Assembly (NCBI GenBank): GCA_964400655.1
Contig: CAYNVN010000062.1
Location: 1 to 37,566 of the forward strand
Direction: 5' to 3'
From: B16-G9 sp964400655
GTDB lineage: Bacteria > Bacteroidota > Bacteroidia > Bacteroidales > F082
Length of the DNA stretch: 37,566 bases
Shown here piece by piece: positions 1 to 7,310 of the stretch. The notes beneath the pieces were generated by a model. It saw only the letters and a program-made list of their open reading frames with translations. It ran no database searches and had not been told where the DNA came from. Within the stretch, counting starts at the first letter, position 1. Each line of letters begins with the position of its first letter. The translations under genes were made by a program, and so were the position numbers.

Positions 1-87
1 CGGGGTGAACAATTTGTCAACTCCCTGAAAATGCCGTGTATAAAGCTCTCTGAATACCAGGTCGGTTATTCCCTGAAAAGGGGCCAT
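1..87 (-). CDS. tRNA-dihydrouridine synthase, N-terminal fragment (runs off left edge)
   Basis: The 29 codons read on the minus strand from an ATG at 87 to the window edge begin MAPFQGITDLVFRELY. This is the FMN-binding start of the Dus family (pattern APxxGxTDxxFR). The family reduces uridine to dihydrouridine in tRNA D-loops, using FMN and NADPH. The frame stays open upstream to a TTG at 111, giving a short strand-forming leader (MTNRINIQ) that Dus proteins usually have, so the true start may be 111. The gene lies downstream of asnS on the same strand but is separated from it by a terminator hairpin, so it probably has its own transcript. Only the first tenth of the protein is visible, so the subfamily cannot be told. 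Confidence 0.75.
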   Translation of the reverse strand, partial: MAPFQGITDLVFRELYTRHFQGVDKLFTP

Positions 88-120
88 TTGTATGTTGATG
101 CGGTTTGTCAAAATCGGGTT

Positions 121-162
121 GTAAAAAAAAGAAGCTCATCCGTAATGTTTATGATGAGCTCC
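121..162 (-). terminator. Rho-independent terminator after asnS
   Basis: On the minus strand an 8-bp stem (AGCTCATC at 160-153 pairing with GATGAGCT at 140-133, loop of 12) is followed by a run of eight T at 130-123. It sits just after the asnS stop codon and before the dus fragment. Confidence 0.8.
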
Positions 163-174
163 TAATTTTTGATT

Positions 175-1614
175 TTAAAATTCAAGGTCTTGAGGTGTAC
201 TCGGGAAAGGGATTACATCTCTGATGTTACCCATTCCCGTAAGGAAAAGGATTAACCTTTCAAAACCCAGTCCGAAACCGGCATGAGGTACCGAACCGAA
301 TTTACGGGTTTCCAGATACCACCACATCGACTCTTCGGGGATGTTCATCTCTTTCATCCGTGTATATAATTTGTCGTAATCTTCTTCGCGCTGCGAGCCG
401 CCAATTATTTCGCCGATTTGCGGAAACAACACATCCATGGCCCTTACCGTTTTTCCATCGTCGTTTTGTTTCATGTAAAAGGCTTTGATATCCTTTGGAT
501 AATCGGTTAGGATAACGGGTGTTTTAAAGTGCTTTTCAACAAGGTAACGTTCGTGTTCCGATTGCAGGTCGGCTCCCCAGCCTTCGATAACAAACTGGAA
601 TTTTTTCTTTTTGTTTGGTTTTGAGTTTCGTAAAATATCGATGGCTTCGGTATATGAAATTCGTGCAAAAGGATTTTCCAAAACAAACTTCAGCTTTTCA
701 ATCAATTCCATGGAGCGCTGGTCGGCTTTTTTGTTTTTTTCTTCGTCCTGCAGCCGTTTGCTGAGAAATTCAAGATCATCCATGCAGTTATCAAGAGCAT
801 ATCCAATAACATATTTCAGCATCTCTTCCGCAAGGTCCATATCATCATTGATGTCGTAAAAGGCCATTTCGGGTTCAATCATCCAAAACTCGGCAAGGTG
901 GCGGGTTGTGTTGGAATTTTCGGCGCGAAAGGTGGGGCCGAAAGTATAAACTTTGCCCAGTGCCAATGCTGCCAGTTCGGCTTCAAGCTGACCGGAAACC
1001 GTGAGGTTGGCGGCTTTGCCGAAAAAATCTTCTTTAAAGTTAAGGTTTCCCTCTTCATCTTTTGGAAGGTTATCGAGGTTTAAGGTGGTAACCTGAAACA
1101 TTTCGCCGGCACCTTCGGCATCGGAACCGGTAATGATGGGGGTGTGAATGTTGAAAAAGCCCCGATCGTTAAAAAATTTATGGATGGCAAAAATCATGGC
1201 ATGACGTACCCGCGCAATGGCACTAAAGGTATTGGTACGAAATCGCAGATGCGCCTTTTCGCGAAGGAACTCAAGCGAATGTTTTTTAGGTTGCAACGGG
1301 TATTCGGCAGGGTCGGCCTTACCAAGCACCTCAATTTGACTGGCATGAACTTCAACTTTTTGGCCGCTTCCCAGCGATTCAACCAGTTTACCTGTTACCG
1401 ATAATGCGGCTCCCGTATGAACGTTTTCAAGAATTTTTTCAAACTCCCGGTTCATTTCCACAACGATTTGAACATTTTTTATGGTTGAGCCGTCGTTCAT
1501 TGCAATAAATGCCACATTTTTACTTGCCCGTTTGGTACGAACCCAGCCCATCACTTTAACTTCCGCGCCAAAATCTTCGCGTTGCAGTATGTCTTTTATC
1601 TCTGTCCTTTTCAC
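175..1614 (-). CDS. asnS: Asparaginyl-tRNA synthetase
   Basis: Class IIb aminoacyl-tRNA synthetase that charges tRNA-Asn with asparagine using ATP in the cytoplasm. The 479-residue protein has an N-terminal OB-fold anticodon-binding domain (about residues 15-100, GWVRTKRASKNVAF). A class II catalytic core follows, with motif 1 near FFNDRGFFNIHTP, the insert GSDAEGAGEMF, motif 2 (TFRAENSNTTRHLAEFWM) and motif 3 (GFGLGFERLILFLTG). The sequence following motif 1 fits AsnRS better than AspRS. The start codon is GTG at 1614: a stop lies four codons upstream, AGGA sits just before it, and the next in-frame ATG is inside the OB fold. It lies 12 bases after the PfkB kinase gene, so the two are probably one transcript ending at the hairpin at 121-162. 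A matching tRNA-Asn gene lies at 14876-14949. Confidence 0.97.
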   Translation of the reverse strand: MKRTEIKDILQREDFGAEVKVMGWVRTKRASKNVAFIAMNDGSTIKNVQIVVEMNREFEKILENVHTGAALSVTGKLVESLGSGQKVEVHASQIEVLGKADPAEYPLQPKKHSLEFLREKAHLRFRTNTFSAIARVRHAMIFAIHKFFNDRGFFNIHTPIITGSDAEGAGEMFQVTTLNLDNLPKDEEGNLNFKEDFFGKAANLTVSGQLEAELAALALGKVYTFGPTFRAENSNTTRHLAEFWMIEPEMAFYDINDDMDLAEEMLKYVIGYALDNCMDDLEFLSKRLQDEEKNKKADQRSMELIEKLKFVLENPFARISYTEAIDILRNSKPNKKKKFQFVIEGWGADLQSEHERYLVEKHFKTPVILTDYPKDIKAFYMKQNDDGKTVRAMDVLFPQIGEIIGGSQREEDYDKLYTRMKEMNIPEESMWWYLETRKFGSVPHAGFGLGFERLILFLTGMGNIRDVIPFPSTPQDLEF

Positions 1615-1626
1615 TTTTCCTGATTT

Positions 1627-2592
1627 TTAGATTTGTTTTTTAATTTCTTCCCAGTCGTTTTCCGATAATTTTGCTCCGTAACGGGCAATTACTTTTGCTG
1701 CCAGCAGAGAACCGATTTTACCCGATCTTTCGTGGGGGAAATTATTTACATATCCATAAAGAAAACCGGAAGCGTACAGGTCGCCTGCGCCGGTAGTGTC
1801 AACCACTTCTGTTTTTTCAACGCCTACCGAAACAACTTTATCGTTTTGTTTGATCATGGAACCTTTGCTTCCCACTTTTACGATGGCAACTTTGGTTAGA
1901 TCGGCCAATTCGTTAAGAGCCTCTTCCGGCTCTTTACCCGTAAAAGCTTTGGCCTCTTCTTCGTTGGCAAAAACAATATCAACATATTGTTCAACCATTT
2001 TTTTAAGGAAATCCAGATTGTCTTCCACCACATTGTAACTTGCAAGGTCTAACGAAATTTCCAGTCCTTCGTTTTTAGCTGTTTTTAAAATGTTTTCAAG
2101 CAGTTGGTGGTTTTGAACCAGATAACCTTCCACATGAAGAATGTCGTATCCTTTAAACTGTTCGGGTTTTAAATCATCAGCCGACAGCTCAATGGCAGCG
2201 CCCAAAAATGTTCCGAAAGTTCTTTCGCCATCGGGAGAAATCATGGCATTTGCCAATCCCGAAGGGGTTTTTGAAATATTCAGCAAAGGTTTAATGCCGC
2301 TTTTTTTCAAATCTTCAATAAAAAAGTTTCCTATTTCATCCTCGCCTACGGTTCCGATAAAAGCTGTTTCAACACCAAGATTTGCCAGTCCGTGGATGGT
2401 ATTGGCAGCCGAACCGCCGGAAGCCATCTCTTTATCAAGGTTTTTACTCTTTTCCTGAATCTTTGCCGAGGTTTCGGCATCAACCAATTGCATGCTTCCT
2501 TTGGGAAGACCCAGTTCGTCCAGCAAATCGTCGCCGGTTAATTTATTCAATGCATCTACCAGTGCATTTCCAATTCCAAGTACTTTAGCCAT
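1627..2592 (-). CDS. PfkB-family carbohydrate/nucleoside kinase (adenosine-kinase-like)
   Basis: A 321-residue ribokinase-fold kinase that transfers phosphate from ATP to a sugar or nucleoside hydroxyl. The N-terminus (MAKVLGIGNALVDAL) and the segment ASGGSAANT at about residues 58-65 are typical of the adenosine-kinase-like branch. The C-terminal PfkB signature DTTGAGDLYASGF starts at residue 265 and carries the catalytic Asp271. Substrate cannot be fixed from sequence alone; adenosine is the usual annotation for this type in Bacteroidota. The start was set at the ATG at 2592. A longer frame reaches a TTG at 2610, but that codon lies inside the predicted -7 promoter element at 2608-2615. The gene is followed after 34 bases of combined stop and spacer by asnS, probably co-transcribed. 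Confidence 0.88.
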   Translation of the reverse strand: MAKVLGIGNALVDALNKLTGDDLLDELGLPKGSMQLVDAETSAKIQEKSKNLDKEMASGGSAANTIHGLANLGVETAFIGTVGEDEIGNFFIEDLKKSGIKPLLNISKTPSGLANAMISPDGERTFGTFLGAAIELSADDLKPEQFKGYDILHVEGYLVQNHQLLENILKTAKNEGLEISLDLASYNVVEDNLDFLKKMVEQYVDIVFANEEEAKAFTGKEPEEALNELADLTKVAIVKVGSKGSMIKQNDKVVSVGVEKTEVVDTTGAGDLYASGFLYGYVNNFPHERSGKIGSLLAAKVIARYGAKLSENDWEEIKKQI

Positions 2593-2607
2593 AATTAAAA
2601 ATTTTGG

Positions 2608-2637
2608 CAAAAGTAATAAAAATCAAAGGGTAAGAAA
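2608..2637 (-). promoter_or_regulatory. Bacteroidota-type promoter for the kinase-asnS unit
   Basis: On the minus strand TTTC (2637-2634) and TACTTTTG (2615-2608) are separated by 18 bases, close to the TTTG/TAnnTTTG consensus with one mismatch in the upstream box. It sits immediately after the stop of the upstream T9SS gene and would start transcription about 8-10 bases before the kinase ATG. Confidence 0.6.
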
Positions 2638-2639
2638 GG

Positions 2640-5600
2640 TTATTTACGGATTAGAATTTTTGAGATGTTCCACCGGTTTCCGTTATACCATTTTACAAAA
2701 TAAATTCCCGAAGTAAGTGTCGGTAATTTGATGGTTTGATTGCACCTGCCGCTACATTTGGAAAATGTTTTTGAAAATATGGTTTTGCCCTGTAAATTAA
2801 TCACTGATAATGAAAGATTGCTGCCATTGCCCCTGTATGATAAAGTAAACTTACCCCAATTGGGATTTGGATATATTATGTCTGCGTTTTTGTTGTTTTC
2901 ATCAATTGCCTCGGGGTTACCAAACAAAATATCAATGTATCCGGTTGAAGTACATGAGTTAATGATTCCCACCACCGAAAAGCGGCGGATGCCGAGAGGA
3001 TAGTTTTCGAAGAAAATTTTAATGGTTTGTGTTGTGTCGCCTGTATTCCATAAATAACTGTTAAACCCTTCTCCTGCATCCAAAGTAATTGTATCGCCCG
3101 GAATAATTGTATCGTTGTTACCAAGGTCTATATCGTTACCTGCACCGTAAACTTTGGTAAATAAGGTGTCGTATCCGGGACACGACTCATCGTTAATATA
3201 ATAATAAACCACTTCCTGTTTGCCCGTTCCTGCAATGGACGGCTTAAACAGGTTGCCTACCACTCCGGAGCCGAGAAACTGCCCTCCTTCGGGAGTTCCG
3301 AATAAAGAGTCGGGAAGGTCGTTTTGACAATATGCTGGTAAAAGGCCCCATGCAAACACTTCGGGAACGAGTTTGGTGTTTACCACTGCCGAATCGGTGT
3401 TTAAACAACCGTCGGCCGAAATCCCTTTCAGTAAAAAGTGTGTGGTATCAACAATATAAAACAACAGGGTGTCGCCTGTTTGTTGTTCGTCTCCCATAAA
3501 CCATGTATAGGTTTTGGCACCGGTACCTACAAGTTCTATTTCGGTATAAGTACAAACCGCCGTATCGGGATAAATTATGTTCACATCGGGTAAAGGCAAC
3601 ACCTCCAGTGCTACTGTATCGCTTGTACTACACCCGTAACCGGTTGTGTCTTTAACAACAAACGAGGTATCTACAGCAGAAACGGTTTTAAAAAATGTTG
3701 TGTCGGTAATGATATTGCCGGCCAAATCTTCCCACCAGATGGTTCCGTCGCCGGTTGCCTTAAAGGTTACACTGTCGCCAAGGCAGGCTGAAGTGTCGTT
3801 GGGAGGTAACAAAACCGGATCGGGCCATACATTTATTAAGGTGTCGTCTTCGGTTTTACAGGCATAGGTGTCAACAATTTCTACCGTTACGGTTTGTGTT
3901 TGTGTTGGAATAAAAATCAACACTCCCATATCGGTTGTGTCTGTTTGGTTGTTATAGTGCCAAATATATTTATCGTAATATGAAACGGGCGATACCAAAA
4001 TACGGGCTAATTCGCCGCTGCAGGCCGATTGGGCAGTGGTGATTGAAGCGACGGGAAGCGGAAGGATGTTAACCCATAGGCTGTCGTAGTTATATGCACC
4101 TAACGAATCAACCGCATATAAAATGTACATTGTTGTATCGGGCGGGGAAACGGTTATGGACTGAACCGTATCAATTAGGTTTGCGGTGTCGTTTTCGTAC
4201 CAACGGTAAGTTTCCATATTATCGGGTCCGGTAAGGGTAACTTGCGAACCAAAACAGACGGATGTATCGGGGCCGATGGAAAATTCCATATGGATGACAT
4301 TGTAAATTATCGAATCGGACGACTCGCAATCATTATATGTTGTTGCCACAAGTACATATTGGGTGGTATCCACAGGACAAACTTCAATATTTTGCAGGGT
4401 GTCAAAAAGTGTATCGGCACGATACCAGTGATAAGAAGCGAAGCCGTCGGGGCCAAACAGGGAGTCGCATTCTCCAAGGTTGATGGTGGTATCGGCACCA
4501 AGACTCCAATCTGGAACAGGTAAAACATTTACAACAATGGTGTCGGAAGCAATATAACCGAACGAGTCCATAACTTCAAGTACATATTCCGTAGTGTCTT
4601 CGGGACAAACCGTAGTGCTTTGAAGCGTATCGAAAATGGTGTCGCTTCGGTACCAGTGGTAGTAGGCCATACCGTCAGGTCCTGTTAATGTAACACAGTC
4701 TCCCTGGCAGATGGTGGTATCGGGTCCCAGCGAAAAGGAATAGGTATGAATAAAGATATTGATGCTGTCGGATGCGCAAAAATCGAGGTTGTTTTCGATG
4801 GTAAGCCAAACCAGCGTATCGGTATCGGGGCATATATCAATGCTTTGCGTGGTGTCGCCCGTGCTCCAGCTATAAGAATATTCTCCGTCAGGTCCTGTAA
4901 GCGTAATACATTCGCCGGCTAAAATGGTTGTGTCGTTTCCAAGGTTAACCGATAATACGTCACAAAAACCTTCGTCATAACCCGGGTTCCAGCCTTCGTG
5001 ATTCAGACCGCATAAAACATCTCTTAAACTGTCTTTTGTGTGGCCGCAGTCCGATAAAATCACATAGTCCATGGCCACAAGGGCATCATATTGATTGCCT
5101 GAAACCGCGGCAATGGTTGTAAACGAGTCGGCAAGGTATTCCATGGGGTAATAATATCTGCCATCCCACGAAAGGTTTATCAGTCCCGAATCCTGATTAA
5201 CACCCGTAACCGAATAATCATCGGTTCCGTAAACATTAATACTGCTGATTATTTTGTCGGCAACCACCTTAAGCGTTAACGAATAAAACCGCCGGTCGGC
5301 AGGAACATTGCCGCTAAAAGTAATGGTAAGCCGGTTGCCCGAAAGGTTACTATTGACGGTAACGGCTTGTTTAACGGCGAGGTAGTCCAGAATTTCGTCG
5401 TCTGATGCGATTAAAATATTATCCAATCCCAATTCACCGTAATCATAATAGATTTGGGTTAACTCGGAAGAAAATGCCGATGTAAAATTAACATGCCATC
5501 CCCACGGAACCCAGCGGTTGGAGCCTTGTTGGTAGTAGCTGTATAATTCGTCGGCTTTATTTTTATAGCCATAACCCGAAAATATGCGGTTAATTTTTTT

Positions 5601-6293
5601 AATTGAGAGCCAGTCGATGGTTGGGTCATTAAGGTTTATTCCTGCTTCGTCGGCATTTAGTCCGTCAGCCATTCCCTGTCCAAAAAATCCGTTATAGTTA
5701 TTGTTTTGGCAAGGAACATAATAGGCTTCTCCCTGATTGGGTTGTACAAACACCTTAATATATAATGAGTCGTTTACTTTTCGTTTTGCATAGCTTTGGG
5801 TACGTTGAATATCGTAATCGGCATGACCGGTTACGGGGTCGGATACACCATGGTTTTCCACACCCCAGTTGTGTTCCCATAATTCTTTAATCTGGGGCCA
5901 TGTAAGATAGTCGGGCACATGGTAAGGGCCGGGTTCCAGCAGGTCAACATTCAGTCCGTTGAAAATATACATTGCGGTTGACATTTTAAAGGTAATTGAA
6001 TTACCACATCCGTCGGTATAATAGAGTCCGCCTGTTGAGCCGTTTCCTTCAAAAAGAGGATAGGCGGTGTTGTAAATGTCAACATGTGAATCATCCTCCT
6101 GAAAACTCATGGCAAAAGCCTTGTTGTATTTTAACGGGGTTTTGGTAACGGTAACCGAATCGGGGTTATTGTAAAAGAGAACAACAACCGAATCGACTTT
6201 AACCGGTTGGGGTGATTGTGCCGGCATATTTTCCGCCATGAAAACCGTCATTAGCAGAAGCAATATCCCGTGATATGTTAAATAACGTATCAT
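2640..6293 (-). CDS. Large secreted protein with polysaccharide-deacetylase-like N-terminal domain, Ig-like repeats and T9SS type A sorting domain
   Basis: The protein has 1217 residues with a signal peptide at about 1-25 (cleavage near MPAQ). Residues about 35-430 form a domain resembling the NodB/polysaccharide deacetylase fold. An acidic strand end (SFQEDDSH, residues 63-70) and ENHGVSDP around His148 look like the metal-site motifs of that fold. This is a tentative assignment. From about 445 on come at least four repeats of about 80 residues (LGxDTTI...TLTGPDG..YxW), then further Ig/PKD-like strands. The last 80 residues (YPNPNWGKFTL ... LTSGIYFVKWYNG ... ISKILIRK) are a type A T9SS C-terminal domain, so export to the outer surface is expected. 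Its ATG overlaps the stop of the PorP/SprF gene (ATGA), implying translational coupling. The N-terminal domain is paralogous to that of the gene at 7311-10121. Confidence 0.85.
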   Translation of the reverse strand: MIRYLTYHGILLLLMTVFMAENMPAQSPQPVKVDSVVVLFYNNPDSVTVTKTPLKYNKAFAMSFQEDDSHVDIYNTAYPLFEGNGSTGGLYYTDGCGNSITFKMSTAMYIFNGLNVDLLEPGPYHVPDYLTWPQIKELWEHNWGVENHGVSDPVTGHADYDIQRTQSYAKRKVNDSLYIKVFVQPNQGEAYYVPCQNNNYNGFFGQGMADGLNADEAGINLNDPTIDWLSIKKINRIFSGYGYKNKADELYSYYQQGSNRWVPWGWHVNFTSAFSSELTQIYYDYGELGLDNILIASDDEILDYLAVKQAVTVNSNLSGNRLTITFSGNVPADRRFYSLTLKVVADKIISSINVYGTDDYSVTGVNQDSGLINLSWDGRYYYPMEYLADSFTTIAAVSGNQYDALVAMDYVILSDCGHTKDSLRDVLCGLNHEGWNPGYDEGFCDVLSVNLGNDTTILAGECITLTGPDGEYSYSWSTGDTTQSIDICPDTDTLVWLTIENNLDFCASDSINIFIHTYSFSLGPDTTICQGDCVTLTGPDGMAYYHWYRSDTIFDTLQSTTVCPEDTTEYVLEVMDSFGYIASDTIVVNVLPVPDWSLGADTTINLGECDSLFGPDGFASYHWYRADTLFDTLQNIEVCPVDTTQYVLVATTYNDCESSDSIIYNVIHMEFSIGPDTSVCFGSQVTLTGPDNMETYRWYENDTANLIDTVQSITVSPPDTTMYILYAVDSLGAYNYDSLWVNILPLPVASITTAQSACSGELARILVSPVSYYDKYIWHYNNQTDTTDMGVLIFIPTQTQTVTVEIVDTYACKTEDDTLINVWPDPVLLPPNDTSACLGDSVTFKATGDGTIWWEDLAGNIITDTTFFKTVSAVDTSFVVKDTTGYGCSTSDTVALEVLPLPDVNIIYPDTAVCTYTEIELVGTGAKTYTWFMGDEQQTGDTLLFYIVDTTHFLLKGISADGCLNTDSAVVNTKLVPEVFAWGLLPAYCQNDLPDSLFGTPEGGQFLGSGVVGNLFKPSIAGTGKQEVVYYYINDESCPGYDTLFTKVYGAGNDIDLGNNDTIIPGDTITLDAGEGFNSYLWNTGDTTQTIKIFFENYPLGIRRFSVVGIINSCTSTGYIDILFGNPEAIDENNKNADIIYPNPNWGKFTLSYRGNGSNLSLSVINLQGKTIFSKTFSKCSGRCNQTIKLPTLTSGIYFVKWYNGNRWNISKILIRK

Positions 6294-7309
6294 TTGTTAA
6301 TTCTTCTGTAACGATAATCATAAACGGGAGGATAGTCTTTTCTGCTTTTTGATCTGTTTTTTGATTCGCGTTGATTTTTATAGTATTCCCTGTTATATTC
6401 AAAATATTTGTTTGATTTTATTCCGATACGCCACCCGAGAGTTATTTCGTGTGAACCACCTGATCGGGCATTAATACCGCCAACAGGGATTTCATATGAG
6501 TAATTAAATACCATTCCTTTGATAAGGTTTCCTCCCAGGTTTATGCCCAATGCCCCGCCTTTTCTAAAAAGGAGTCCGCTCCAGAAACGTTTTAGATATA
6601 TTAACATGGCCGAGATTTCAAAATTCACGGGGTCGTTGGTGGTTTTTCTGAATACACCGTATGCCTGTATATCCCACTGTCGGGCAAGAGAAAAGATGTT
6701 GGAAATATGAAAAAGAAATTCTTGTTTTTGGTTAAAGGTTACGCCCTGGCTGTTTTCAACTTCCTGCCTTGATGTAAACAGGGTGGGTATTGATAAACCC
6801 ACGTTAAACCTTTTCCAATTGTAGTTAATACCAAATCCGGCATTAAATTTGGCTGCAGTAATTTTTGAGCTGTTTTGAAAAAGCGGATCGTTAGGATCAA
6901 CACCAACTGCATTGGCATAATTTACCGCATTTTGATAAAAACTTCCCCAAACGCCAAAAAATATAAACTGTTCATTTTGAACTTTTAGTTTATAAGTGTA
7001 GCTCAGGCTTGCTTTAAATTTTGAGAAGATGTCGGTATTATCCATATACATATCGCCACCCAGCCACATCTGGTATTTGTAAATATTGCCAAAGCCGTTG
7101 AATCTAAATGTACGGGGATGACCTTCGATACCTGTTAAATCGGTTCGGTAGTTCATAAACAACTCCGAATATCCGGTAACCCCCGCCATTGAAGGAGATA
7201 ATGCGTAGGGGTTGAACAGATACTGTGTGGTTACGGGAAACTGTTGGGTATATCCGGTAGCTGCGATAAATATCAACAAAATAATAATATGTATTTTGAT
7301 TTCTTTCAT
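6290..7309 (-). CDS. PorP/SprF family type IX secretion-associated outer membrane protein
   Basis: The 339-residue protein has a signal peptide (about 1-21, MKEIKIHIIILLIFIAATGY) followed by QQFPVTTQYLFNPYALSPSMAG, the characteristic PorP/SprF opening. The body alternates aromatic and polar residues as outer membrane beta-strands do, and near the end GGSHEITLGWRIG is a typical last strand. Members of this family are needed for secretion or surface anchoring of partners with type B sorting domains in gliding bacteria. A tail of about 40 residues rich in Lys, Arg and Tyr follows the barrel. It starts 1 base after the stop of the type B protein gene at 7311 and overlaps the next gene by 4 bases, so the three genes form one tight operon. 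The natural inference is that it handles the product of the upstream gene. Confidence 0.88.
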   Translation of the reverse strand: MKEIKIHIIILLIFIAATGYTQQFPVTTQYLFNPYALSPSMAGVTGYSELFMNYRTDLTGIEGHPRTFRFNGFGNIYKYQMWLGGDMYMDNTDIFSKFKASLSYTYKLKVQNEQFIFFGVWGSFYQNAVNYANAVGVDPNDPLFQNSSKITAAKFNAGFGINYNWKRFNVGLSIPTLFTSRQEVENSQGVTFNQKQEFLFHISNIFSLARQWDIQAYGVFRKTTNDPVNFEISAMLIYLKRFWSGLLFRKGGALGINLGGNLIKGMVFNYSYEIPVGGINARSGGSHEITLGWRIGIKSNKYFEYNREYYKNQRESKNRSKSRKDYPPVYDYRYRRINK

Positions 7310-7310
7310 T

